Shown in pieces: positions 42,439-53,800 of a DNA stretch of 64,000 nt. A program made the translations under genes and the position numbers. Positions within the stretch are counted from its first letter, which is position 1. Every line of letters begins with the position of its first letter. Below the pieces are notes generated by a model that saw nothing but the letters and a program-made list of their open reading frames with translations, was not told the origin of the DNA and searched no databases. Source of the stretch: Sporothrix humicola (taxonomy: Eukaryota; Ascomycota; Sordariomycetes; Ophiostomatales; Ophiostomataceae); contig WNYE01000035.1 of assembly GCA_021396245.1 (NCBI GenBank), positions 186,001-250,000 on the forward strand. The letters run 5' to 3'.

Positions 42439-44739
42439 GCTGTGAGCTGTATTTAAGTTCACCTGTCTTTCTACTTGTTTGATTTCATTTGTTATACACC
42501 AACCCATTTTCACGAGATATCCCCATGCACTGTACGCGACCCCACAGAGAGCGGAAGAAACAGCAAGCCCCTTTTGTTTGTTTTCCTGTCTTTATTTGTA
42601 AACATGTAAGAATAGTCGGCGAGTTGTTTTGTAAGAATAGATAGTAGCTAGTATATAAGCTGTACGATAGGACACAAAGATGTTCAACATGTCAGAGAAT
42701 ACAAGGAAATATTAGTCAAGAAAAGATTGAAAGATGACGAGAGCCTCTTGCAATATTGTGAATATTGGACAGATGAATATTGGACATAAACAGTAAAAAT
42801 GTCCTAGATCGCCCCGATTCTCACGGAGAACGCCGCATACGCTTCGCTCTCTTGTCGGCGAAATTTTGAGAGGTTACAGAAGCTGTAGAAAGAACTACAC
42901 ATTAACAAGTCTTGGCATCGTACTGTGTAGGCACACCAAAAGGTCTGCAGGACTCGAAGTGCGTTGCATCCACGTTGCGACGTTGAGGGACGACACAACT
43001 GAGTCTTGTCGTTGTAGTCTTACGACAGGTACAAGATACTTGACGTCACAGCCCAACTGCGGCGCTCCTTCCGCGGACCTTGCCCTGTTGTCCCGCTTTC
43101 GGGCGATTTCCAGTGGGGCGCCACTAACACACTGCTGCGTCTTCGCTAAAAGCGCCTGGACTTGCCAACCTTAATGGGAGTTAAAGAGTCTAAAAAACCT
43201 GTTCAGCAGCCGAAGCCGCTAAACTCTTTGCCGTAATAGGGCATCTGCGCTAGGCGCTGCCGGCGCTGTCCAGTCTCGCCAGTCCAATCGGCCGATCGAC
43301 TGGCCCACACACACTAACACAAAGTACAGACACAAGAACGTGGGGAAGCTCGCGAAGACAAAGACTTTTTCTGCAGAAGGACTGGCAGAAGTCTGTCGAG
43401 ACTGTCTAACTGTCTCTTTTTGTAAGTATTTTCAAAGGAGTCGTTTTTGCCATTGGCGTGATTCTAGCATCTTAAAAGTGAATGCCGAAATTTTGAGCTG
43501 CCAGAGAAAATTCAGTTTGCCAAGGGCATGGCAGAGGAAAGTCGGGCGTCATCGACTTACCCCAGTGTTTTGATCTGATCAACCTCCAATGGCGCCTCGG
43601 TTTTCTACGGTCGTAGCCACGATTCCTGCGGTATTTATGTATTGTTCGCAAGCCAAAAAGAATCAACTTGATCGTGAGGCTCGAGTAGAGTCGGACCGAC
43701 CAAGCGCATCGGCATCCAGAAGAGGAAGGACATAAACGTATGCTCACACACGCCCACACACGTTCCTTCCCCCGCTTGACCCTTGACCGTCCCGTGCAAC
43801 GATGCTGCCTGCCTCTTACGATCCCACATATTGCACTTCTTCTGCCGGCCGCACCTTCCTTTTGTTTCTTCCACCAAACACTGGGCATCCTGCACACAGG
43901 ATAGATTAAAGGTGCAGCTTAACTGCAGCTCGCTATAACTGAACTATGGAAGTCAATTGGGAAGCATCGCATGTTCGCAGCTGCCACGCAGAGAGTACGC
44001 CGTATATGCACATCTGTGCGGAGCAATATGCAACTTTACCCATGGAAATGGACATGCATAAGTCCAACATGCATCTTTACACCCTCAAAAATCCTGAACT
44101 GCACAAACGGCCCTTCACCGGCCTTGGACGGAGCTAGGAAAGTAGAATGTTAAAAAATAAAAAATAAAAGAAGGAAAAGGAAAGAGAGAGGGAGAGAGAG
44201 AGAGAAGAGAACCCCAAAATCCGGAACGCCCGACGATCGTCTTGCCGTTATGCCCCTCTTTGACGACCTTACGACTGACGGCATACGTTGTACCTCGCCT
44301 GTCATTCCTGTTTTCTGCGTGGTCCTGTTCCTGGTTTTTGCGGAGAAGCTAGCTGCAACAGTCAACGGATCACGACAGTGGCGCATCTCGGCCTTTGTCA
44401 TGTATACTTGGGTCGCACCTTCCCTTTGTTTGTTGCGCCCGCTCTTTCCAAGTACTACGTACAACACGAACGCACCAACAACGGCCACTAGTATATATAC
44501 ATTGTGTAATACCGTTCCTTCCATCTTCATCGAAGCTCTCCCCAAGCTCCAAAGCACCCCCCGTTGCTTCCTCTGTTGCCTCTACCGTTGCTCTTTCCCA
44601 ATCGATCTCTATTTGTTGTAGGGATTGTCGTGCTTTTTCGAGCGCAGCTTTCGTTTGGGACCTCTCCGTCACCACATCTTATAAACATCATCAGATTTGC
44701 AGCATCTTATTCAAACCCCGCCATCCACGCCCCGCTCCG
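42439..44739. other. Intergenic region between the FLC/TRP-like gene and trehalase
   Basis: No gene is seen. The left part is a 3' flank. A GA-rich simple repeat (GAGAGGGAGAGAGAGAGA-like) lies near 44184-44207. The last few hundred bases before 44740 form the trehalase promoter/leader, with no in-frame upstream ATG. Confidence 0.5.
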
Positions 44740-47082
44740 ATGACGGCCGCCGGTCTCGTCTCCTGCGGCGCGGTCTCCTCTGCCTTGAGGACGACGACTG
44801 CTCTCGCCGCCGGAGCTTTGCTGTTTCTGGCCCACCCGGCAACGGCCCTTTTCAACAATGGCACAATCATTGCGCCCTGCAACTCAACACTCTACTGTTA
44901 TGGCGATATCCTCAAGAGCATCGAGCTCGCCGCGCCCTTTTCTGACTCCAAGACCTTTGTGGACATGTAAGTGGCCGTGGGGGAGAAGGTTATTTATCGC
45001 TGAAAGCATCCAAAGGAAAGTCACTAACAATACACTCAAGGCCCACGGTGCGCCCTCTCGACGAGGTCGTGGCAGCATTCAACAACCTTACACAGCCGCT
45101 GAGCAACAACTCGGAGCTCAATACCTTCCTCAGCACCTACTTTGCCCCAGCTGGCGGCGAGCTTGAGAGCGTTCCCACCGACGAGCTGGCGACCAATGCG
45201 ACTTTTTTAACCAAAATTAACGATACGGTTATCCACCAATTCGTCCAGAAGGTCATTGACATTTGGCCCGACCTGACGCGCCGGTACACCGGTAAAACTG
45301 GTAATACCAGCTGCGTGGGCTGCCAGTCCAGCTTCGTGCCTGTGAACCGCACGTTCGTTGTGGCCGGTGGCCGTTTCCGCGAGCCCTACTACTGGGACTC
45401 GTACTGGATCGTCGAGGGCCTGCTGCGCACCGGCGGCAGCTTTGTCAATATCTCGCTCAACACCATCGAGAACTTCCTCGATCTCGTCGACCTCTATGGC
45501 TTCATTCCCAACGGTGCCCGTGTCTACTACCTCAACCGCTCCCAGCCGCCGTTGCTGTCGCAAATGATCCGGATTTACATTGAACACACCAACGACACAA
45601 GCATTCTCAAGCGCGCCGTGCCCCTCTTGATCAAAGAGCATGACTTCTGGACGACCAATCGCTCGGTCTCGGTTACGGCACCGAATAACAAGACCTACAC
45701 CCTGAGCCGGTATGTACTACTAAGCCCCAACTCGAGTACCCGAGTGTGACAATTACGCACCCTGCCATGTTGTGCTCTTTCTTTTGTCACCTTATTTTTT
45801 CTCCCTTTATTCTTCGCGTTGCACTGTACGACTGCTAACCAAATATCCTAGCTACTCTGTGCTGAACAACCAGCCACGGCCCGAGTCTTACCTCGAGGAC
45901 TACATTTCCGCAAACAACCAGTCGTACTACTCCACTAACGGCTCTGTGTACCCGGAAACCAAGCCGCTGAACGCATCAGAGCAGGCGGCCCTGTACGCCC
46001 AGCTGGCTAGCGGTGCCGAGTCCGGATGGGACTACGGTACACGCTGGCTGGCCAGGCCTAACGACTCGGCCACCGACACCTACTTCCCCCTGCGCTCGCT
46101 CAACGTTAACAACATGCTACCCGTCGACCTCAACTCGATCCTGTACTGGAACGAGATTACCATTGGCGGCTTCCTGAACCAGACGGGCAATACGACTGCT
46201 GCAAAAAAATGGGCTGGTGCCGCCGCTAATCGCAGCGAGGCCATGTTCGAACTAATGTGGAACGAGACGCTCTTCAGCTACTTCGACTACAACATGAGCT
46301 CCAATGCCCAGAACATTTATGTGCCTAGAGATAACACCACGACCGCTCTAGAAACAGAAGGGGCACCGCCTGGCTACCAGGTGCTGTTTGACATTGCCCA
46401 GCTGTACCCCTTCTGGACCGGCTCTGCGCCCATCCAGCTCAAGAACGATCCATTGGCCGTCAAGCTGGCGTACAAGCGTGTCGAGGCATACTTGGACAAC
46501 ACTGCGGGTGGCATCCCGGCGACAAACCTGGAGACCGGCCAGCAATGGGACCAGCCCAACGTGTGGCCACCGCTGCAGCATGTATTGATGAAGGGCTTGC
46601 TCAACACACCGGCCACTTTTGGTGTTAACGACACAAACTACCAAGATATCCAGGACTTGGCCCTGCGTCTTGGCCAGCGGTATCTTGAGTCGGCCTTCTG
46701 CACGTGGTACGCCACTGGCGGCTCGACGACACTGACTCCACAACTCATGGGCTTTGACCCGTCTGACAACGGCACGATGTTTGAGAAGTATACGTACAAC
46801 TCTACAAACGGTGCTGGCGGCGGCGGCGAGTACACGGTAGTCGAGGGCTTTGGCTGGTCGAACGGCGTGCTTCTGTGGACAGCAGACACATTTGGCAACA
46901 AGCTGGTGCGGCCCAACTGTGGTAATATCACGGCCGCCAACATTACGCCAGGCAAGAAGAAGCGTGCCGAGAGCGAGGTGCAATCTGGGAGTGGTCTCAG
47001 CCGCCGGTCGCGGCCACCAAGCGCTGTCCAGATCGACCCGTACGATGCGCTGTTTATCAAGATGTTCGGAACCCGGCAATAA
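44740..47082 (+). CDS. Secreted alpha,alpha-trehalase, GH37
   Basis: Three exons, 44740-44966, 45041-45709 and 45852-47082, encode 708 residues; introns are 74 nt (GTAAGT) and 142 nt (GTATGT, CTAAC branch). GH37 trehalases hydrolyse trehalose to two glucose. Both family signatures are present: AGGRFREPYYWDSYW at about residues 183-197 and QQWDQPNVWPP at about 530-540. A signal peptide (residues about 1-37, ALAAGALLFLAHPATA) and many N-x-S/T sequons point to a secreted or wall-bound enzyme rather than the cytosolic PKA-regulated neutral trehalase. A basic segment (GKKKRAESEV, then SRRSRPP) lies near the C-terminus. The start at 44740 is the first in-frame ATG and gives the signal peptide. Confidence 0.94.
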
Positions 47083-47479
47083 AAGCATGAAGCAGCGATA
47101 CAGCAGCCGTATGCAGAGTTACAAGATAGCCTTTTTTTTCTTTTCCTCTTCTTCAGCAAAGCAATGCTTGGGTTACATTCATATCCTTGCTTTTTTACTT
47201 ATATACTGCTTGTGGTCATTGAACACTGTGATCTTCTCGTGGGGCCGCCGTTTGCGTTTCTGTTTGGGCATGATAACGTTGTATTTAGTATTGTTCGAGT
47301 AGGAAACGAAGTCTTTTTACGAATAAAAAATAATGACAGTCCTCTTCGCCCATAATTTCATAATAAATTGAAGAAAAGAAACTAAAACAGACAAAAAAGA
47401 AAAAAGAGAAACTAGAAGAAAAAAGAAGAGCACAATTTTTTTCACCCAAGAAACACTAAAATATCACAGTACCCTTGCT
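47083..47479. other. Convergent 3' region between trehalase and the GNAT gene
   Basis: Short shared 3' flank. It is A-rich at 47320-47460 on the + strand. No gene is seen. Confidence 0.5.
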
Positions 47480-48142
47480 TTACTTCTCAAGATCCGACGT
47501 GACGAGACCGTAGATGACGACGTCCTGCATCACACCGTTTTTGACCACTGCCTGTCTCCGCACACCTTCGCGTACATAGCCAGCCCGCTCGAGCACTTTG
47601 CACGACGCCGCGTTCTCGGCGTACACGCCCGCCTCGATCCGCCGCAAGGGTTGCCCGTCGCTCGTCAAGATGCCACTCTCGGCCGACAATGCCCACCGGC
47701 CGAGACCGGCTGCCACTTCTGTTGCCAGGCCGCGGCCCCAGTGCGCCCTGCCGATCCAGTAGCCGATCTCGCGCGTGTACCGGTCAGTGCCGTCGGGACC
47801 CATGGCGCGGAGACCCGTGCTGCCGACAAACGTGCCGTCCAGCAAAGCGATGACGACGTTCAAGTCGGGGGAGGGCTTAGCATCGGGCTTGGCCTCCCCA
47901 TCCTTCTTTTCTTTGGGCCGGTCCTCCTCCGGCAGCCCTTCTGCCTTGCTAATCTTGAGCCAGGTCATGCCGGCCTCCCGATCATACGGAAAGGGGAACG
48001 CATCGCGCATGTAACGGACGATCTGCTCGTCATTGGCGGCGGCGCACATGGGCTCGAGATCCGAGTAGTGATAGGGCCGCAGCACGCAGTTGGCGAGCCG
48101 GACAATGGGTTTTGTAGGGAAGACGGCGTCGGAGTCGGACAT
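47480..48142 (-). CDS. GNAT-family N-acetyltransferase (RimJ/RimL type)
   Basis: Single exon, 220 residues from the ATG at 48142. The fold is that of acetyl-CoA-dependent N-acetyltransferases. It begins with a beta strand NCVLRPYHYSDLEPM, has a GSTGLRAM strand and the acetyl-CoA loop IGYWIGRAHWGRGLATEV, and ends with EAGVYAENAASCKVLERAGY and VREGVRRQAVVKNGV. These are typical of RimJ/RimL-like enzymes. A charged, Lys/Glu/Pro-rich insert (about residues 73-96) interrupts the domain. The frame is open upstream to another ATG at 48325, adding 61 residues that are hydrophobic then charged. I prefer 48142 because the domain starts soon after it. The substrate is unknown. Confidence 0.85.
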   Translation of the reverse strand: MSDSDAVFPTKPIVRLANCVLRPYHYSDLEPMCAAANDEQIVRYMRDAFPFPYDREAGMTWLKISKAEGLPEEDRPKEKKDGEAKPDAKPSPDLNVVIALLDGTFVGSTGLRAMGPDGTDRYTREIGYWIGRAHWGRGLATEVAAGLGRWALSAESGILTSDGQPLRRIEAGVYAENAASCKVLERAGYVREGVRRQAVVKNGVMQDVVIYGLVTSDLEK

Positions 48143-49418
48143 TTTGGCGAACAAGGACTCGGACTCAGACTCAAGGAGATAGCGAGCAGCTTGGCGTGCA
48201 AGGTATTCAAGGACGAGAGCGTTGTGTGTCTCAAAATCGTGACGATGAGAGAATCGACTTCTTATGTATTCGGCGAGAAAGAGGCAAAAAGATATCAATA
48301 TCGATGCACTGCCAGGTTGACTCATAAAATCTCATGCAGCAATACGACGTAGAGTCACAAAAACAGCCGCCAAGGCAGTGTTACGATGCGGCAGAGCCTC
48401 GAGATTTAAGGTAACGGCCCGTCGATCATTCCGCCGTCTTACTTATTCAAAATATATGCATCTTTTCAAAGCTTCGGCCTTTTTGGCCCTGTAGATTGTG
48501 CCCGGCCGGTACGAATCTGACTCCGAGAGCTAAACCACCTTCCTAGACGGGTGTTAATGCGGGACGCTTCGGCGGGGTGGTGCCCCCGAGGCTGCGTTGT
48601 CTGGGGGTAGGCGCCATAGGGCCTGTAGCGTTATTGGGTCAGGTTTTCAGCGTTGATAAAGGTGGACGGCCTGTAGCATAGTGGACTACAGCCGACGACA
48701 GCGAGCTGCGCTTACCTTTTGCACCCCAACACGGATAATCCAATGGCCGCCTTCCGCCCTCTTCAGCCGCGTCGCGCCTTCCCCTAATTCCTCTCTCCTC
48801 TGCCATGCTTGCACTGGTTCCTGGCTTGTCCTAAACCGGGAGGCAGGAGTGGGGACCCGTTATTATTGGGGAAGGGGGAAGAATAGCAGCCGCGCCAGCG
48901 CCAGATTTGTAGTAAGGCGGAATTAAAACGTGAAGGTGGCCTTTTTGCTTCTGGGCCCTTTGTGTCTCGTTCTTGCACCCTGGCCGGCTGGCGGAGCCCC
49001 TTTGACCTTTCTCTGACTTGCTCTTTCCCTCCCTCGATGACAACGACGAGAGCTTTGCACCCGTCGAAGAAGTAGACGAAACGAGAAGCTCTTCAAGGGA
49101 CGCCTCTCTTTTGACTGCTTTTTGCATTCCTTTTGTTTCGTTCGGTCCCTTCTTTTTTCAACTTTAGCGACTCCTCAGCTTCGAGACGACAACTCGTCAC
49201 AGGACTGCGCGTCTTTTTTCCTCGTCGTTTGTCGCCAGCCTCACCTTACGACCGTCGATCTCTCTCGACCTTGCCCTTCCTTTTTTTTCCTTTCTCGCCC
49301 GATCCATTGGAACTCGACTGACTCGACATTTCTTCTGGCCAATTGGTTCCAATTCCTTGTCGACACCGAATCGTCGATCTCCCCTTTCTCTACAACCGTT
49401 CGACCCCCCATCATCACC
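48143..49418. other. Divergent region between the GNAT gene and ERV46
   Basis: Promoter and leader region for the two divergent genes. The right third is T/C-rich, typical of the leaders in this window. No other gene is seen. Confidence 0.5.
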
Positions 49419-50836
49419 ATGCCGGCCAAGTCCCGCTTCACAAGGCTCGATGCCTTTACAAAGACCGTCGAGGATGCCCGCATCCGTACTACTTCCGGTG
49501 GTATCGTTACTATTGTCTCGCTGATCGTCGTCCTCTATCTGGCCTGGGGTGAGTGGATCGACTACCGGCGCATCGTTGTCCACCCGGAGCTGGTCGTCGA
49601 CAAGGGCCGTGGCGAGCGCATGGAGATCCACCTCAACATTACGTTCCCCAAGATCCCCTGCGAGCTGCTGACGCTCGATGTCATGGACGTCTCCGGCGAG
49701 CAGCAGCACGGTGTCCAGCATGGTGTGCGCATGGTGCGCCTCAAGCCGCAGCACGAGGGCGGCGCCGAGATCGAGGCCAAGGACCTCAACCTGCACTCGG
49801 CCGACGAGGTCGCCTCGCACCTGGACCCGGACTACTGCGGTCCTTGCTACGGCGCCCAGGCCCCTGCCCATGCTTCCAAGCCGGGCTGCTGTAACACCTG
49901 CGACGAGGTCCGCGAGGCCTATGCTGCATCCTCTTGGGCGTTTGGGCGTGGCGAGAACGTTGAGCAGTGCGAGCGCGAGCACTTTGCCGAGCGCCTGGAT
50001 GCGCAGCGCCACGAGGGCTGCCGCATCGAAGGTGGCTTGCGCGTCAACAAGGTCGTCGGTAACTTCCACATTGCTCCTGGTCGCAGTTTCAGCAATGGCA
50101 ACATGCACGTCCACGATCTCAAGAACTACTGGGACATGCCCGTGCCCCAGCTGCACTCGTTTACGCACACCATCCACTCGCTGCGCTTTGGTCCCCAGAT
50201 CCCCGAGGCCATTGCCAAGAAGCTTGGTGGCGGCAGTGACAAGTCCTCCGGCAACGCGCTGCCCTGGACTAACCACCATGTCAACCCGCTCGACGGCGTC
50301 GTTCAGGAGACCACCGACCCCAACTTCAACTACATGTACTTTGTCAAGATTGTGCCGACATCGTACCTCGCCCTGGGCTGGGAGAAGACCTTCCGCGGTT
50401 ACATGCACGACGACAAGTCCACGGACTCGGACGTCGGCTCCTACGGCGTGCTGGCCGACGGCAGTGTCGAGACCCACCAGTACTCTGTCACTAGCCACAA
50501 GCGCAGTCTGCAGGGCGGTGACGATGCCGCCGAGGGCCACAAGGAGCGCCTGCATGCCAGAGGCGGTATTCCTGGCGTTTTCTTCAGCTATGTAAGTCTT
50601 TGAGTATTCGAAGCTGTTGTGGCATCCCTTTCGTGGACACTCTTTGCTAACACCACTTCCAGGACATCTCGCCCATGAAGGTCGTCAACCGCGAGGAGCG
50701 GGCCAAGACGTTTGCCGGCTTCCTGGCTGGCCTGTGTGCCATTATCGGTGGTACGCTGACGGTGGCTGCAGCAGTCGACCGGACCGTTTTCGAGGGTGCC
50801 ACGCGTCTCAAGAAGCTGCGTTCCAAGGACCTGTAG
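49419..50836 (+). CDS. ERV46: ER-Golgi COPII vesicle protein ERV46 (ERGIC3 homologue)
   Basis: Two exons, 49419-50591 and 50663-50836, flank a 71-nt intron (GTAAGT donor, GCTAAC branch, CCAG acceptor) and give 448 residues. Erv46 pairs with Erv41 and cycles between ER and Golgi in COPII/COPI vesicles as a retrieval receptor. The N-terminus FTRLDAFTKTVEDARIRTTS precedes the first membrane segment (about residues 30-44). The luminal domain carries the cysteine cluster CGPCYGAQAP and CCNTCDEVREAY at about 140-166. The second exon supplies FSYDISPMKVVNREE, the second membrane segment (about 407-428) and the cytosolic tail ending LRSKDL. The start at 49419 excludes an in-frame upstream extension that reads as untranslated T/C-rich leader. 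Confidence 0.94.
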
Positions 50837-53800
50837 AGATCGAAGCATAGGTGTGATTTTGTGTTGTGATGAGTGGACGAGTATAAAAAGTGAAGAGAAA
50901 AGACATAAATCGTACAAAACGGGATACGCGGGAGTGGTTTTTTTGGCGGGCGAGCTTTCATTTTGTGTGTATTTTTGGGCATATGCATTCCCAAGGAGTT
51001 CAGGCTGGGATCTGTTTCTTTTGTCTCTTTCATAGTCGCTTGATTACCAAAAGAAAACGTTTATCTTTGAATTGGGAGTCATACGACGTACTGTGTGTTG
51101 ACATTGACAAGTGAAGTAAGACGTTAGACGTCATAAACGCCTTGGCTCCTCATTACGAATCGAAGCTGGAATGCTATGTGAAGCTTCTTTCAGCAAACAA
51201 TGCAGCCTCTCACAGATTCCTGCCCCGGCTTTCTCCATGCGATTTTGTTAGCTAATCCTGCAGCATCGCAAATTGGATCTGCCTTTTGGCTGCCACCATC
51301 TTCCACACTCTGCTACGCTGCGCTCCACAAAACAAACTGAAACAGGTTTTTAAACCTTCTTTTTGTTCGAGGGAACCTGGTGAGGCTGATCTTTTTTGCT
51401 CCAAGGCTATTCTTCCTCCTTTCTCGAGCCTCTCTCGCCTCTGTCAGGTGAGATCAAATCGTGCTCACCGTGCATTCCCGCCATTCCAGTGGACGCCCCT
51501 CGAAATCTTGATTTCCGAGCCTTTTCTGTTCACCAAATAAAAAAGATGCTCTTTGTGGCGCGCTCATTGGCTCGACCCTGCCAAGCCTGAGCATCCTGTT
51601 ATGCAGGCCAGGCGAGTGCCGACCACTGAAAGACCGTAGATGACCTGGTAGCAAATTGCGAAAGACAGTACGGATGTTGTGTTTTGTGATACAGAAGGGA
51701 AAAAAAAAACCCTTCTCCCTCTTGCTACTCAAGATGCCCTTTATGTAGGCTCGAGGTTCTTCAATATAAAAACACTCCTCGTATCAAAAGGCCTGGCCAG
51801 GTCTGGCTCTCATTTGCGATCTAGATTCGACCACAGGCCTCTTCGGTATGATGCTTCAAAGCGCCGCCATGGCTCGAGCAATGCACCCATCCCCTAGGCG
51901 CATGAATCGGATCTCGTGCTCATCTTTCTCTTTGGCTTCTATCGTCCACCTGCCCGCCTGATGCTCCTCTCCGGCTGCACCCCCGGCACCCGCTAGCTTT
52001 CATTTGGTCAAGCCCGTCCGACGACAATCGAATGCTGTTGATGGGCCCTTTTTCATCTGATTTTTCCCACGACCTGTCTGTACTCCACAGACCCTGTGCT
52101 TTGTTTTGTTTCTTTTTGTTTGCGTTTCTTTCATTTGCCTCGTATTTGCCATACGCATTTTCTAGGAAGAAGAGCTGTCCAAATAAGGCACAGCGTCTGC
52201 AAGAACAATGGCGTTTATGGTTCATGCTGGGAGGGGATCGGCCTGCATATGCACGGCGTGCACAGTCGTTTGTTGTGTTGTTATTGTTGTTGTCTCTGCT
52301 TGGTTGCTTTTTGAATACATTTGAAGAGCTGTTCCTTTCGTTTCTTTTTCGTCCCTTCTTCTTTCTGCATGTCCCGCACACTAGCTCGGGCCCCCTATAT
52401 CACAGGCCAGTAAGAGCGCCGTACCTGCGTCAAGGAAAATAGCCCCCACCTACTTTTCCTCTTTTTGGGGCGATTCCACCCAATAAACGCGACCCCTGGC
52501 AGTTGGTTCCTGCAGCCAAATTAAACATAAAAGCACCATCGATATCACAAGTCAGAGGCAAAGAAGCATTGGACCAAGAAACTGAGTTGGGAATAAAAGG
52601 AAAACGCCTCTGAAAGTCGTCACAATTGACTACAGATTGCTTTTTGGGCAACCAGTTGCCTCTCTGGCTCCTTCCCCGCCTGCCCCTTCCTCCCCTTCCT
52701 TTGCAGCGTGGTTATTGTTGCACATGCTCGAGATGCTGTATCGCGCCTGCCAGCAGACAGTGTCACAACATGGCTTCCTGCAGTGTGAAATTTCCTTGGG
52801 AAATGCGTCTCAGGACGGCAGGCACGTTGTGATCAGTATGTCGTGCATGCAACACCAGTTATTACACTGGACTCCGTACCGCTCTTCACCTGCCTATATT
52901 TATCTTTTGCCCCTCGCTCCTGAAGCGGCGCTGGTTTTGGCGGCCGCGCCCGCTTCCAGCAGTGGCAACTGCCCAACGGCTGCTGAAAGGGACTTTTGTG
53001 CCACGCGAGGAAAGAGGCAGCAGGAAACGAAGCCTCATGAATGGGTGCAAGATATTAAACATTTATTACACAGTACTCTGACATTGTAACCCCCCCGAAC
53101 CAAAACACAGATGGGACAAGCACATGGCATCTTATCGCATCCTGCTCCTTCCCTCCTGCACGGCTGTGCGCCACCTGCGCAACAATCTCTTGCATCTTGA
53201 TTCTTGGCTTGTTGCCAATGCTGGCCAGACTCAAAAAAGGCCCTTCAAACTGGGTCTGGCCGTTTCCCTAGGCCTTGGAAAAGGGTCAACGTTTGGCAGG
53301 AATATTGAGAAGAGTGAAAGATACGAGTACTTATTCATAAAAACACCTGCATTCGACTTGCACCAACTCGAGCCAATCTTGCAAGATTCAGAATAGCGCA
53401 GTGCTTAGGTCGCCACCGAAGCCACACAGACAGCGTGCCAGCTTCACTTGTGGGACTCAATGCTGGTGTCCTGATTTGCTACTCCACGCTTGTTCTTCAA
53501 CTTTTCCCTCTTTCCTTCTTTTCTTTCTTCTTTTACAGACGCTATTTTCGGCGCACCTGCCCCAAGTGGGTCGGGCAAGTTCCACGTAACAACCCCGTTC
53601 GATGAAAGAACGAAGTTATGGCAGCCAGGGCAGGTGCATATCGTATCTTTTGCTGCCCAAGAACCAAATGTAGGTCTACCATGAGGGCGCCTTCCATCCC
53701 CTGGAGACTCGTATGCACCAGCAATCTGCATCTCAAATGGGCCCGCTGTGCTGCAATGCACCCCGTATTGCTCCCGTCGCTTGACCCTTCCTTCCCTTGT

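Noticed and set aside
49197..50555. 452-codon - strand frame
   Set aside because: Antisense shadow of ERV46.
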